From VRUE01 sp036265675 (GTDB lineage: Bacteria; Actinomycetota; Thermoleophilia; Solirubrobacterales; 70-9): DNA of 29,981 nucleotides. A model generated the notes under the pieces. It did no database searches. It saw only the letters and a program-made list of their open reading frames with translations, and was not told the DNA's origin. Both the position numbers and the translations under genes were made by a program. Location of the stretch: NCBI GenBank assembly GCA_036265675.1, contig DATAOP010000090.1, positions 1-29,981 of the forward strand, written 5' to 3'. This document shows, in pieces, positions 15,293-23,110 of this stretch; position 1 is the first letter of the stretch, and every line of letters begins with the position of its first letter.

Positions 15293-16636
15293 TCAAGACT
15301 TTTTGAGCAATTTTCTGAGCGTCTCGAGGCGACGCCTCAACTCCGCCTCGAGCCCCCTGTCGGTGGGCTCATAGAAACGCCGATTCTCCAATCCTTCCGG
15401 CATCAGAGGCTGCTCGGCGACCCCGTCGGGGACGTCGTGTGGGTAGCGATAGCCCTCGCCGCGACCGAGGCTCCCCGCACCCGGATAGTGGGCGTCGCGG
15501 AGGTGGTCGGGCGGCGTCTGTGCGCCGCTCTCGCGGACCTCGGCGCGGGCGGCCGAGAGCGCCCGCATCGACGCATTCGACTTCGGAGCGAGCGCCAGGT
15601 AGACGGTGGCCTGAGCGAGGTTGAGCGCGCACTCCGGCAGGCCGACCCTGTCGACGGCGCGGGCGGCTGCGTCGGCGACGAGCAGCGCCTGTGGGTCGGC
15701 GTTGCCGATGTCCTCGGAGGCGAGGATGACCATCCGGCGGGCGATGAAGCGGGGGTCCTCGCCGCCCTCGATCATCACCGCCAGGTAGTAGAGGGAGGCG
15801 TCGACGTCCGAGCCCCGGGTCGCCTTGATCCAGGCCGAGATGAAGTCGTAGTGGCGGTCGCCCTTGCGATCGAAGTCGATCGCCTTGCGCTGCAGCGCGT
15901 CCTCGACCGCGGCGACGTCGACCGTCGCTCCGTCGGCCGCGCGCTCGGCCGCGCGCTCGAGCGCCGAGAGGGCGACGCGCGCGTCGCCGCCGCTGCGATG
16001 GGCGAGCATCGCCAGCGCCGCGTCCTCGACCGACGGCGGGTCCGCCAGGCCGCGCTCCGGATCGGCGAGGGCGCGCCGCAGCAGCGACTCGACCTCGTCC
16101 GGCTCGAGCGGGCGCAGCTCGTAGATCTGGCAGCGCGAGAGCAGCGCCGAGTTGACCTCGAAGTACGGGTTCTCGGTGGTGGCGCCGATCAGGGTCAGGA
16201 GCCCGTCCTCTACCGCCGGCAGCAGCGCGTCCTGCTGGGCCTTGTTGAAGCGGTGGATCTCGTCGAGGAAGAGGATCGTGTGGCGCCCGCTCGTCCGCCG
16301 CCGCTCCTCGGCGCGACCGATCACGGCCCGGATCTCGGCCCGCCCCGCGTTGACCGCCGACTCCTCCTCGAACGCCCAGTCCGAGGCGTTGGCGGCGATC
16401 CGGGCCAGGGTCGTCTTCCCGGAGCCCGGCGGGCCGTAGAGGATCGCGCTGTGCGGGTGCCCGGATTCGATCGCCGTCCGCAGCGCCGACCCCTCCGCCA
16501 GCACCTGCTCCTGCCCCACCAGCGCGTCCAACGACCGCGGCCTCATCCGCACCGCCAACGGCGCATCCGGAGCCGGGGTCGAACCAGCCGAGGACCCGGC
16601 TGGGGGTGCTTCGTTGTCGAACAGGCGGTCTGACAT
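15293..16636 (-). CDS. rarA: Replication-associated recombination protein A (MgsA/RarA AAA+ ATPase)
   Basis: The 447-residue protein belongs to the clamp-loader clade of AAA+ ATPases and acts at stalled replication forks. Visible motifs are Walker A GPPGSGKT (68-75), Walker B ILFLDEIH (121-128), sensor 1 GATTENP (151-157) and arginine-finger segment SRCQ (167-170). The MgsA C-terminal oligomerisation domain follows, with KGDRHYDFISAWIKATRGSD and HYPGAGSLGRGEGYRYPHD. The ATG at 16636 (MSDRLFDNE) fits the family. An open frame continues upstream without family character. There is no Shine-Dalgarno sequence; CATACT ends 8 nt before the ATG, so the transcript may be leaderless. Divergent from the second aldehyde dehydrogenase. 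Confidence 0.94.
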   Translation of the reverse strand: MSDRLFDNEAPPAGSSAGSTPAPDAPLAVRMRPRSLDALVGQEQVLAEGSALRTAIESGHPHSAILYGPPGSGKTTLARIAANASDWAFEEESAVNAGRAEIRAVIGRAEERRRTSGRHTILFLDEIHRFNKAQQDALLPAVEDGLLTLIGATTENPYFEVNSALLSRCQIYELRPLEPDEVESLLRRALADPERGLADPPSVEDAALAMLAHRSGGDARVALSALERAAERAADGATVDVAAVEDALQRKAIDFDRKGDRHYDFISAWIKATRGSDVDASLYYLAVMIEGGEDPRFIARRMVILASEDIGNADPQALLVADAAARAVDRVGLPECALNLAQATVYLALAPKSNASMRALSAARAEVRESGAQTPPDHLRDAHYPGAGSLGRGEGYRYPHDVPDGVAEQPLMPEGLENRRFYEPTDRGLEAELRRRLETLRKLLKKS

Positions 16637-16644
16637 CACAGCTG

Positions 16645-16650
16645 AGTATG
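16645..16650 (-). promoter_or_regulatory. Possible -10 hexamer CATACT for rarA
   Basis: On the minus strand CATACT ends 8 nt before the rarA ATG. It sits 1 nt inside the GGGTGCCGGG-type inverted-repeat arm (16652-16669), mirroring the arrangement on the plus strand. Confidence 0.25.
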
Positions 16651-16651
16651 A

Positions 16652-16784
16652 GGGTGCCGGGTGAGGTCCAGACGGTCCTCCCCACGGCACCGCGGAGTGA
16701 TTCCGGCGGCGCCGCAGGGCGCCGCTCCAGGTTGCAGGCCGCCGGCGGCGGCCGTTGGGACCGGAAGGACCTTGCCCGGCACCC
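16652..16784. repeat. Inverted-repeat arms framing the rarA/ALDH divergent promoter region
   Basis: GGGTGCCGGG-TGA-GGTCC (16652-16669) and GGACC-TTG-CCCGGCACCC (16767-16784) are inverted copies that differ at 3 central positions or fewer. Between them lies a perfect 8-bp stem with a 4-nt loop (GCGGCGCC-GCAG-GGCGCCGC, 16706-16725). The 173-nt gap holds no gene. Confidence 0.55.
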
Positions 16785-16797
16785 TCCATACCCGGTT

Positions 16798-16803
16798 TAG
16801 AAT
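16798..16803 (+). promoter_or_regulatory. Predicted -10 hexamer TAGAAT, leaderless layout
   Basis: TAGAAT ends 6 nt (CGACCG) before the ATG at 16810. It is a close match to TATAAT. Confidence 0.5.
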
Positions 16804-16809
16804 CGACCG

Positions 16810-18405
16810 ATGGCTACCACCGAAGCACGCCCCGCCGCATCCACACTCGAGTCTTTCAACCCCGCCACCGGCGAGCTCGTCGGCTCGGTCGCGACGATCA
16901 CGCCCGATCAGGTCCAGGGCGTCGTCGACGACGTCGCCCGCATCCAGCCCGCCTGGGCCGAGCTGACCCTCGACGACCGCGCCGCCTACATGCGGCGCGC
17001 CGCCGCGGCGCTGCTCGACGACATCGACGAGATCGCCGAGCTGCTCGTCAACGAGCAGGGCAAGCCGCGCGCAGAGGCCTACACGATGGAGCTGCTGCCG
17101 ACCGTCGACGCGCTGCACTGGTGCGCGAAGGCCGGGCCGAAGATCCTCGCCGACGAGAAGGTGCGGATGTCGCAGGCCTTCCTGATGAGCAAGAAAGGCC
17201 GCTTCTCATACGAGCCGATCGGCGTCGTCGGCGTGATCGCTCCCTGGAACTACCCCTGGTCGATCCCGTTCGGCGAGGTCGCGATCGCGCTGATGGCCGG
17301 CAACGGGGTCGTCCTCAAGCCGGCGAGCCTGACGCCGCTGCTCGGCGAGGCGATCCGGCGCGTGTTCGAGAAGGGCGGCCTGCCCGAGGGCCTGGTCCGG
17401 GTCGTCCACGGTGGCGGCGCCGTCGGCGACGCGCTGGCGCGCTCGAGCGCCGGCAAGATCTTCTTCACCGGCTCGGTCGGGATCGGGCGCAAGGTGGGCG
17501 AGGTCTGCGCCCAGCGGCTGAAGGGCTCGGTGCTCGAGCTCGGCGGCAAGGACCCGATGATCGTCTGCGCCGACGCCGACCTCGACAACGCGATCTCCGG
17601 CGCCGTCTGGGGCGGGTTTGCCAACGCCGGCCAGACCTGCTCGGGGATCGAGCGCGTCTACGTCGACCGCCAGATCGCCGATCGCTTCGTCGAGGGGGTC
17701 GCCCGCGAGAGCGAGCGGCTGCGGCTCGGCGACCCGCTCCAGTGGGAGACCGAAATCGGGCCGATGACCTCCGAGGAGCAGTACTCGATCGTCGTCGACC
17801 TGATCGAGGACGCGGTCGCCTCCGGCGCGACCAAGCTCTGCGGCGGCCCGACCGAGGTCGCCGGCCTGCCGGGCAAGTTCATCGCCCCGACCGTGCTCAC
17901 CGGCGTGACCCACGAGATGCGGATCATGCGCGAGGAGATCTTCGGCCCGGTGCTGCCGATCGTCGTCGTCGACTCCGAGCAGGAGGCGATCGACCTCGCC
18001 AACGACTCAGAGTTCGGCCTCGGCGCCTCGGTCTGGACCAAGGACCGCCAGCGGGGCGAGCGGATCGCCCGGCGGATCGAGTCGGGGATGGTCTGGGTCA
18101 ACGACCACTCGTTCAGCCACGGCGCCTGCCAGTGCGCGTGGGGCGGGGTAAAGGACTCCGGCGTAGGCCGCTCGCACTCCAAATTCGGCTTCTACGAGTG
18201 CGTCAACGTCAAGATGAACGCCTGGGAGCCGGGCCTCACCCGCGACTTCTGGTGGCACCCCTACGACCGCACCCTCGGCGAGGCCGTCCGCGCCTCGGCG
18301 AAACTGCTCTACGGCCGCGGGACGGAGCGGACCGCCGCGCTGCGCGACGGCATCGGGCCGCTGCTCGCGGTCGGGCGCCGGACGCTGCGCAAGCGGCGCG
18401 GCTGA
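16810..18405 (+). CDS. Aldehyde dehydrogenase family protein with C-terminal extension
   Basis: This 531-residue NAD(P)-dependent aldehyde dehydrogenase has the oxyanion Asn in APWNYPW (N147), cofactor loop FFTGSVGIG (218-226), general base in LELGGKDP (E243) and the catalytic Cys in NAGQTCSG (C277). EEIFGPV and the late WGGVKDSGVGRSHSKFG are also normal. After the usual end, about 55 residues follow (WWHPYDRTLGEAVRASAKLLYGRG...RRTLRKRRG), with a basic tail that could touch membrane or nucleic acid. The substrate is unknown. The ATG follows a TAGAAT hexamer by 6 nt without a Shine-Dalgarno sequence. It is separated from ccmA by an inverted repeat, so it is probably its own unit. Confidence 0.92.
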   Translation: MATTEARPAASTLESFNPATGELVGSVATITPDQVQGVVDDVARIQPAWAELTLDDRAAYMRRAAAALLDDIDEIAELLVNEQGKPRAEAYTMELLPTVDALHWCAKAGPKILADEKVRMSQAFLMSKKGRFSYEPIGVVGVIAPWNYPWSIPFGEVAIALMAGNGVVLKPASLTPLLGEAIRRVFEKGGLPEGLVRVVHGGGAVGDALARSSAGKIFFTGSVGIGRKVGEVCAQRLKGSVLELGGKDPMIVCADADLDNAISGAVWGGFANAGQTCSGIERVYVDRQIADRFVEGVARESERLRLGDPLQWETEIGPMTSEEQYSIVVDLIEDAVASGATKLCGGPTEVAGLPGKFIAPTVLTGVTHEMRIMREEIFGPVLPIVVVDSEQEAIDLANDSEFGLGASVWTKDRQRGERIARRIESGMVWVNDHSFSHGACQCAWGGVKDSGVGRSHSKFGFYECVNVKMNAWEPGLTRDFWWHPYDRTLGEAVRASAKLLYGRGTERTAALRDGIGPLLAVGRRTLRKRRG

Positions 18406-18415
18406 CGTCCCGAAT

Positions 18416-18448
18416 TCACGTTTTCCACCCCACGGATGGAAAACGTGA
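18416..18448. terminator. Perfect 12-bp AT-rich inverted repeat between ALDH and ccmA
   Basis: TCACGTTTTCCA (18416-18427) and TGGAAAACGTGA (18437-18448) are perfect inverted arms with a 9-nt loop. It lies 10 nt after the ALDH stop and 31 nt before the ccmA start. It could terminate ALDH transcription or serve as an operator for the ccm-hem operon. A U tract after the stem is missing. Confidence 0.5.
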
Positions 18449-18479
18449 TGAGTTGTCTGGGACCAGGAGAATTGGAGCC

Positions 18480-19145
18480 ATGACGGCGGCAATCGAGCTG
18501 CGCGACCTGCGCCACGAATTCGGCGAACGGACGGCCCTAGAGAGGATCGACCTGACCCTCGCGGTGGGCGAGACGATGGTCGTCGTCGGCTCCAACGGAG
18601 CGGGCAAGACGACGCTGCTGCGGATCCTCGCGACCCTGCTGCGCCCGACCGCGGGCTCGGTCGAGGTGCTGGGATGCCCGCTGCCGCGCGAGGCCTGGCG
18701 ACTGCGCGGGCGGATCGGGTACCTCGGCCACGAACCGCTCCTCTACCGCGATCTGACCGGGCGCGAGAACCTCCGCTTCCAGGCGCGGCTCCACGGGATC
18801 GGCGATGAGGAGCGCGAGGCGCGGATCGAGGCGACGCTGCGCGCGATCGGGATGGAGCGGCGCGCCGACGAGCGGGTCGCCGACCTCTCGGCCGGGATGC
18901 GGCAGCGGCTGGCGATCTGCCGCTGCGTCCTCCACGAGCCCGAGCTGCTCCTGCTCGACGAGCCCGACTCCCACCTCGACGAGGAGGGAAGGGAACGGGC
19001 GAGCGCGCTGATCGGCCCTGGACCAAACCGGACGCGGGTCGTCGTCACCCACGACCCCGACCGTTTCGAGGGGGAGGCCGACCGGACGCTGCGGCTGGAG
19101 ATCGGCGGCCGGGCCGAGCTCGAGCAGGGGGCGGCTTTGCGATGA
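18480..19145 (+). CDS. ccmA: Heme exporter ATP-binding protein CcmA
   Basis: This 221-residue ABC ATPase powers the CcmABC complex, which releases heme for cytochrome c maturation. Walker A is GSNGAGKTT (37-45). The Q-loop region reads YLGHEP, as is usual for CcmA. The signature is LSAGMRQRL (136-144), a variant of LSGGQ. Walker B is LLLLDEPDS (156-163), the D-loop is HLDE and the switch is His191. The ATG is preceded by AGGAG at 10 nt. Its TGA overlaps the ccmB ATG (ATGA, 19142-19145). Identification rests mainly on the following ccmB and ccmC. The open frame runs far upstream inside ALDH but without coding character. Confidence 0.92.
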   Translation: MTAAIELRDLRHEFGERTALERIDLTLAVGETMVVVGSNGAGKTTLLRILATLLRPTAGSVEVLGCPLPREAWRLRGRIGYLGHEPLLYRDLTGRENLRFQARLHGIGDEEREARIEATLRAIGMERRADERVADLSAGMRQRLAICRCVLHEPELLLLDEPDSHLDEEGRERASALIGPGPNRTRVVVTHDPDRFEGEADRTLRLEIGGRAELEQGAALR

Positions 19146-19822
19146 CCCCGACTTCGATCGCCTTCCGCGCCATCCTCGAGAAGGACCTCCGGACCGAGCT
19201 CCGCACCCTGCAGTCGCTGCCGGCGATGGCGCTGTTCGCCGTCACCACCTTCGTCATCTTCCGCTTCGGCCTCGACCGGACCCAGCTCTCGGGCAGCCTC
19301 GCCTCGGGCGTGCTCTGGGCGACGCTGCTGTTCGCCGCCCTGCTCGGCGTCAACCGCCTGTTCGTCGCCGAGCGGCAGGAGGGCGGCTTTGACGCGATCC
19401 GGCTGGCGCCGATCGACCGCACGGCGCTTTTCGCCGCCAAGGCCGCGGCGCTGATCGTCTATCTGGCGATCCTCGAGGCGATCGTCGTCCCGGTATTCGC
19501 GATCTTCTTCCTCGACTCGGCCGCCGCGATCCCGCCGCTGGCGGCCGTCCTGCTGCTCACCGACGTCGGCCTGGCGGCGACCGGGACGCTTATTGCCTCG
19601 ATGGCGGTCCACTCGCGCGCCCGCGACCTGCTCGGCCCGCTCGTCCTGCTGCCGCTGGTGGTGCCGCTGATGATCGCCGCGACCGGCGCCAGCCGACACC
19701 TGCTCGAGGCGGGCGGCCCCGCCTACGAGCGGTTCGGCACCTGGCTTGCGGTCCTCGGCCTATACGATTTGATCTTCCTCCTGGTCGGATACGCGGTCTT
19801 CGACTTCCTTCTGGAGGATTGA
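19142..19822 (+). CDS. ccmB: Heme exporter membrane protein CcmB
   Basis: The 226-residue protein has six hydrophobic segments. The conserved N-terminal segment AFRAILEKDLRTELRTLQSLPAMALFA and the cytoplasmic loop NRLFVAERQEGGFDAIRLAPIDRTALFAAKA are typical of CcmB. It is the membrane partner of CcmA in the CcmABC complex that supplies heme to CcmE. The start overlaps the ccmA stop by 4 nt, and its own stop overlaps a possible TTG start of ccmC. Length is normal for the family. Confidence 0.94.
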   Translation: MTPTSIAFRAILEKDLRTELRTLQSLPAMALFAVTTFVIFRFGLDRTQLSGSLASGVLWATLLFAALLGVNRLFVAERQEGGFDAIRLAPIDRTALFAAKAAALIVYLAILEAIVVPVFAIFFLDSAAAIPPLAAVLLLTDVGLAATGTLIASMAVHSRARDLLGPLVLLPLVVPLMIAATGASRHLLEAGGPAYERFGTWLAVLGLYDLIFLLVGYAVFDFLLED

Positions 19823-19851
19823 GCACGCGCCACCGCGGGCGCCCGCACCGG

Positions 19852-20574
19852 ATGTACGGCAAAGGACTGAAACCCCTCTCGATCGCGACCGTCGTGGCGC
19901 TCGCCGCGGGCCTCTCGCTGGTCTTCTTCTACGCGCCGAACGACGCCGACCAGGGCTTCATCCAGAAGATCTTCTACCTCCACGTGCCGCTGGCGATGGT
20001 CTCGCTCGTCGGCTTCATCGTCGGCGGGATCTTCGCGATCCTCCACCTGCGCAGCGAGGACAGCCGTTGGGACGCGTACTCCTACGTCTCGATTCACATC
20101 TCGGTCATCTTCGGCGTCGCGGTGCTGATCACCGGCTCGATCTGGGCCAAGGCCTCCTGGGGGCACTGGTGGGTCTGGGACGAGCCGACCCTGGTCAGCT
20201 ACCTGATCGTCTTCCTCCTCTACGCGACCTATTACCCGTTCCGCTACGCGATCGAGGACCGCCAGCGGCAGGCCCGCTACGCCTCGGTCTTCGCGATCAC
20301 CGCCGGCGCCTTCGTGCCGCTCAACTTCCTCGCCGTGAGGCTTGCCGAAAGTCTCGTTCACCCGCGCGTCTTCGCCACCACCGGCGGCGGCCTCCCCGGC
20401 TCGATGATGCTCACCTTCCTCGTCTCGCTGACCGCGATGGCCCTGCTCTGGGTGACTCTGGTCAAGCTCGAGCTGACCGCGAAGAGCGCCTCCGGTCAGG
20501 TGAAGCGACTGCGGCGCGCGCTCGACGCCCCGCCCGCCGGCCCCCGCTCCCGCGTCGCCCCGGAGGTGAGCTAG
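19852..20574 (+). CDS. ccmC: Heme-delivery membrane protein CcmC
   Basis: This polytopic protein of about 240 residues has the tryptophan-rich WWD motif ASWGHWWVWDEP (about 101-111) and two candidate heme-ligand histidines: in FYLHVPLAM near the N-terminus and in SLVHPRVF later. CcmC presents heme for transfer to the chaperone CcmE. I prefer the ATG at 19852 (MYGKGLKPLS). A TTG at 19819 overlaps the ccmB stop, but the GGAGG there is only 1 nt from it, too close to serve. A short basic cytoplasmic tail (VKRLRRALDAPPAGPRSR) ends the protein. The next gene follows without a gap. Confidence 0.93.
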   Translation: MYGKGLKPLSIATVVALAAGLSLVFFYAPNDADQGFIQKIFYLHVPLAMVSLVGFIVGGIFAILHLRSEDSRWDAYSYVSIHISVIFGVAVLITGSIWAKASWGHWWVWDEPTLVSYLIVFLLYATYYPFRYAIEDRQRQARYASVFAITAGAFVPLNFLAVRLAESLVHPRVFATTGGGLPGSMMLTFLVSLTAMALLWVTLVKLELTAKSASGQVKRLRRALDAPPAGPRSRVAPEVS

Positions 20575-20901
20575 GTGTCGGCGCTGCTGCTCGGCGAGAC
20601 ACCGGCGCTGCCGCTCGACGAGGCCGGCAAGTACGTCGCCGGCGCCTACGTCGTCTTCATGGTCCTGCTCGTCGTCTACGTCGCGATCATGGCGATCAAA
20701 CTGCAACGGATCGAGCGCGAGCTGCGCGATCTCGCCAGCTTCGCGGAGCAACGCAACAACAACGATGAAGACACGAGCGAGGGCGCGTCGAACTCTGGTG
20801 ATTCACACCCGAGCGAGGTAGCAGCGGTGAGTTTTCAAGGTGGGGCAAACCCGCCCGCGGCGGACGCGGAGCGGAGCACGCGGGCGGAATTTGATGTCTG
20901 A
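20575..20901 (+). CDS. ccmD: CcmD-like small membrane protein with repeat-encoded tail
   Basis: This 108-residue protein starts at a GTG directly after the ccmC stop, with GGAGG 8 nt upstream. Residues 1-63 look like CcmD: one membrane helix (AYVVFMVLLVVYVAIMAIKL) followed by a charged helix (QRIERELRDLASFAEQR). CcmD helps release CcmE from CcmABC. The last 45 or so residues (NNNDEDTSEGASN...) are low-complexity. The final part, VSFQGGANPPAADAERSTRAEFDV, is encoded by a repeat element that also occurs at the mce start. An in-frame GTG at 20827 could start that tail as its own micro-ORF. The TGA overlaps hemA by 8 nt. Confidence 0.8.
   Translation: MSALLLGETPALPLDEAGKYVAGAYVVFMVLLVVYVAIMAIKLQRIERELRDLASFAEQRNNNDEDTSEGASNSGDSHPSEVAAVSFQGGANPPAADAERSTRAEFDV
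20850..20890 (+). repeat. Short repeat element with hairpin covering the hemA Shine-Dalgarno sequence
   Basis: Left arm CCCGCCCGCGGCGGACGCGG (20850-20869) and right arm GAGCACGCGGGCGGAAT (20874-20890) are each identical to arms at the mce junction. Within the element CCGCCCGCG (20851-20859) pairs with CGCGGGCGG (20879-20887), a perfect 9-bp stem with a 19-nt loop. The right arm contains GGGCGGA, the likely ribosome-binding site of hemA. Confidence 0.65.
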
Positions 20902-22225
20902 GCTGCTGGCCCTCGGCGTCTCCCACAAGACCGCTCCGCTCGACCTGCGTGAGCGGCTCTCGCTGACCGAGGGCCGCGCGGTCGGGGCGCTCAGCGAGCT
21001 GAACACGGCGGAGGGCATCCACGAGGCGGCGGCGCTCTCGACCTGCAACCGGACCGAGCTGTACCTGATCGTCTCCGACCCGGTCGAAGCGGAGTCGACT
21101 GCCCTCGGCGTCCTCACCCGCCAGGCCGAGCTGCGCCCGACCGAGCTGCTCGGCCATCTCTACTCGCTGCGCTCGAGCGAGGCCGTGCGCCACCTCTTCC
21201 GGGTCACCGCCGGACTCGACTCGATGATCGTCGGCGAGGCCGAGATCCAGGGCCAGGTCAAGCGCGCCTACGAGCTGGCGCTGGTCGAGGGAGCTACCGG
21301 GCCGATCCTCAACCGCCTCTTCCGCGGTGCGCTCGCCGCCGGTGGTCGAGCCCGCGAGGACACCGCGATCGGCGAACGCGGCGTCTCGATCCCGTCCGTG
21401 GCGGTCGAGCTGGCCCGACGCACGCTCGGCGCTCTCGGCGAGCGCCGCGTCCTCGTGATCGGCGCCGGCGAAACGGCCGAGCTCGTCGCGCGGGCGCTGG
21501 TCGCGCGCGGCGTCGCCACCGTCTTCGTCGCCAACCGCCACCACGATCGCGCGATCGGCCTTGCGCAGCGCTTCGGCGGCGCGGCTGTCCGGTTCGAGGA
21601 CCTCCCCGAGCAGCTGGCGAAGGCCGACATCGTCGTTTCAGCGACCAACTCGCCCCACCACATCGTCGAGCGCGACGGGCTCGAAGAGGTGATGGCCGGT
21701 CGCGAGGAGCGGCCGCTGCTGCTGATCGACATCGCGGTGCCGCGCGACGTCGAGCCCGAGTGCCGCGAGATCCCCGGTGTGACCCTGCACGACATCGACG
21801 ACTTCCAGCAGATCGTCGGGCGCAACGCAAGCGGCCGCGAGGCCGAGGCCCGGCGGGTGGAGCCGATCCTCGAGGCCGAGCAGGACCGGTTCGAACGCTG
21901 GCTCGCGTCTCTGGCGGTGGTGCCGACCGTCGCCTCGCTTCGCGACCGTGCGGATGAGGTCATCGAGCGGATCCTGGCCGAGAACGACGGTCGCTGGGAG
22001 AGCCTCAGCGAGGCGGACCGCGAGCGGATGGCCACGATGGCGCGGGCGGTCGCGTCGCGCCTGCTGCACGAGCCGACCGTGCGGATGAAGCGCGCCGCCG
22101 GCAACGACGACGCCTACCTCTACGTCAGCGCCCTGCGCGAGCTGTTCGGACTCGACGTCGAGACCGAGCCGGAGGCCGAGGGCCGCGCCGAGGTGACCGA
22201 GCTCCGGCGCCGCAAGTCCGGCTAG
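20894..22225 (+). CDS. hemA: Glutamyl-tRNA reductase
   Basis: The enzyme reduces Glu-tRNA to glutamate-1-semialdehyde, the first committed step of the C5 heme pathway. In the 443-residue protein the catalytic Cys51 lies in STCNRTELY. GLDSMIVGEAEIQGQVK (108-123) is the conserved substrate block, and VLVIGAGETAEL (187-198) is the NADPH site. The C-terminal dimerisation helices end in ELFGLD. The ATG at 20894 matches the family N-terminus (LLALGVSHKTAPLDLRE). GGGCGGA lies just upstream but can be closed in a hairpin. It overlaps the ccmD-like stop by 8 nt, so hemA translation probably depends on ccmD translation. Confidence 0.96.
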   Translation: MSELLALGVSHKTAPLDLRERLSLTEGRAVGALSELNTAEGIHEAAALSTCNRTELYLIVSDPVEAESTALGVLTRQAELRPTELLGHLYSLRSSEAVRHLFRVTAGLDSMIVGEAEIQGQVKRAYELALVEGATGPILNRLFRGALAAGGRAREDTAIGERGVSIPSVAVELARRTLGALGERRVLVIGAGETAELVARALVARGVATVFVANRHHDRAIGLAQRFGGAAVRFEDLPEQLAKADIVVSATNSPHHIVERDGLEEVMAGREERPLLLIDIAVPRDVEPECREIPGVTLHDIDDFQQIVGRNASGREAEARRVEPILEAEQDRFERWLASLAVVPTVASLRDRADEVIERILAENDGRWESLSEADRERMATMARAVASRLLHEPTVRMKRAAGNDDAYLYVSALRELFGLDVETEPEAEGRAEVTELRRRKSG

Positions 22226-22234
22226 GGGAGCGGC

Positions 22235-23110
22235 TTGGCGCTTCGCCTCGCGACCAGGGGGAGCGCCCTGGCGCTCGCCCAGGCCGAGTGGGTCGCGGGC
22301 CTGCTTGGCGGAGCCGAGCTCGTCGAGGTCTCCTCGGACGGCGAGCCCGGCGACAAGGGCCGCTTCGTGCGCGGGGTCGAGGCCGCGCTGCTCGCCGGCG
22401 AGGCCGACATCGGGGTCCATTCGGCCAAGGACGTTCCGGCCGAGATGCCTGACGGGCTCGCGATCGCCGCGGTGCCGGCGCGCGAGGATCCCGCCGACGT
22501 CTGGGTCGGATCAGGAGGGTCGCTCGACGATGTCGCCGACGGCGCGCGGATCGGGACGGCGAGCCTCCGCCGGCGCGCGCAGCTGCTGGCCGCGCGGCCC
22601 GACCTCGAGGTCGGCGATCTTCACGGGAACGTAGACACCAGGCTGCGGCGGCTCGCGGATGGGGAGCTGGACGGGATCGTCCTCGCCGCGGCGGGGCTGC
22701 GGCGGCTCGGGCGAGCCGCCGAGGCCTCGTTCGAGATCCCGGCCGAGGTGATGACCCCGGCGGCCGGCCAGGGCGCCCTGATCCTCCAGGCGCGCGCCGG
22801 AGACGACGACGCGCTCGAGTCGGCGACGGCGGTCGGCGACGAGCGGGCGCTGCTCGAGCTGACGGCCGAGCGCGCCGTCGTCTCCCTCCTCGATGCGACC
22901 TGCGCCAGCCCAATCGGCGTTCACGCGACGCCCGATGGCGAGCGGATCGCGGTCGAGGCCTTCGTCGGGCTGCCCGACGGGAGCGAGTGGATCCGCGACC
23001 GGATCGAGATCGAGGTCGAGCAGCCGGCGGCGGCAGGGGCACTCCTCGCCGAGCGCCTTTCTGCGGCAGGCGCTCGCGACATCCTCCAACGCGCCGAGGC
23101 ATTGCAATGA
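22235..23110 (+). CDS. hemC: Hydroxymethylbilane synthase (porphobilinogen deaminase)
   Basis: The enzyme joins four porphobilinogens into hydroxymethylbilane. The 291-residue protein has LRLATRGSALALAQAE (3-18), the catalytic Asp in HSAKDVP (D66), the cofactor-binding Arg cluster GTASLRRRAQL and the dipyrromethane-attachment Cys223 in DATCASPIG. The loop between the first strands, where E. coli HemC has TRGDVILDTPLAKVGGKG, is about ten residues shorter here (SDGEPGDKG). The TTG start has GGGGAG 4 nt upstream and lies 9 nt after the hemA stop. The TGA overlaps the ATG of a 23-codon micro-ORF (ATGA), beyond which cobA-hemD begins. Confidence 0.95.
   Translation: MALRLATRGSALALAQAEWVAGLLGGAELVEVSSDGEPGDKGRFVRGVEAALLAGEADIGVHSAKDVPAEMPDGLAIAAVPAREDPADVWVGSGGSLDDVADGARIGTASLRRRAQLLAARPDLEVGDLHGNVDTRLRRLADGELDGIVLAAAGLRRLGRAAEASFEIPAEVMTPAAGQGALILQARAGDDDALESATAVGDERALLELTAERAVVSLLDATCASPIGVHATPDGERIAVEAFVGLPDGSEWIRDRIEIEVEQPAAAGALLAERLSAAGARDILQRAEALQ

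Noticed and set aside
15096..15296. A 66-codon minus-strand open frame in the rarA-DUF1385 gap
   Set aside because: It covers four inverted repeats, starts inside the rarA 3' end without a ribosome-binding site, and has no coding character. Structured RNA or terminators explain it better.
18406..18450. Classical Rho-independent terminator with U tract after ALDH
   Set aside because: The stem is perfect, but the sequence after it is TGATGAG rather than a T run, so it is listed as a possible terminator or operator only.
16755..18480. A very long open frame on the plus strand running from before ALDH into ccmA
   Set aside because: It overlaps the well-supported ALDH in another frame, its translation is Arg/Pro/Gly-rich without family motifs, and ccmA has its own start with a ribosome-binding site.
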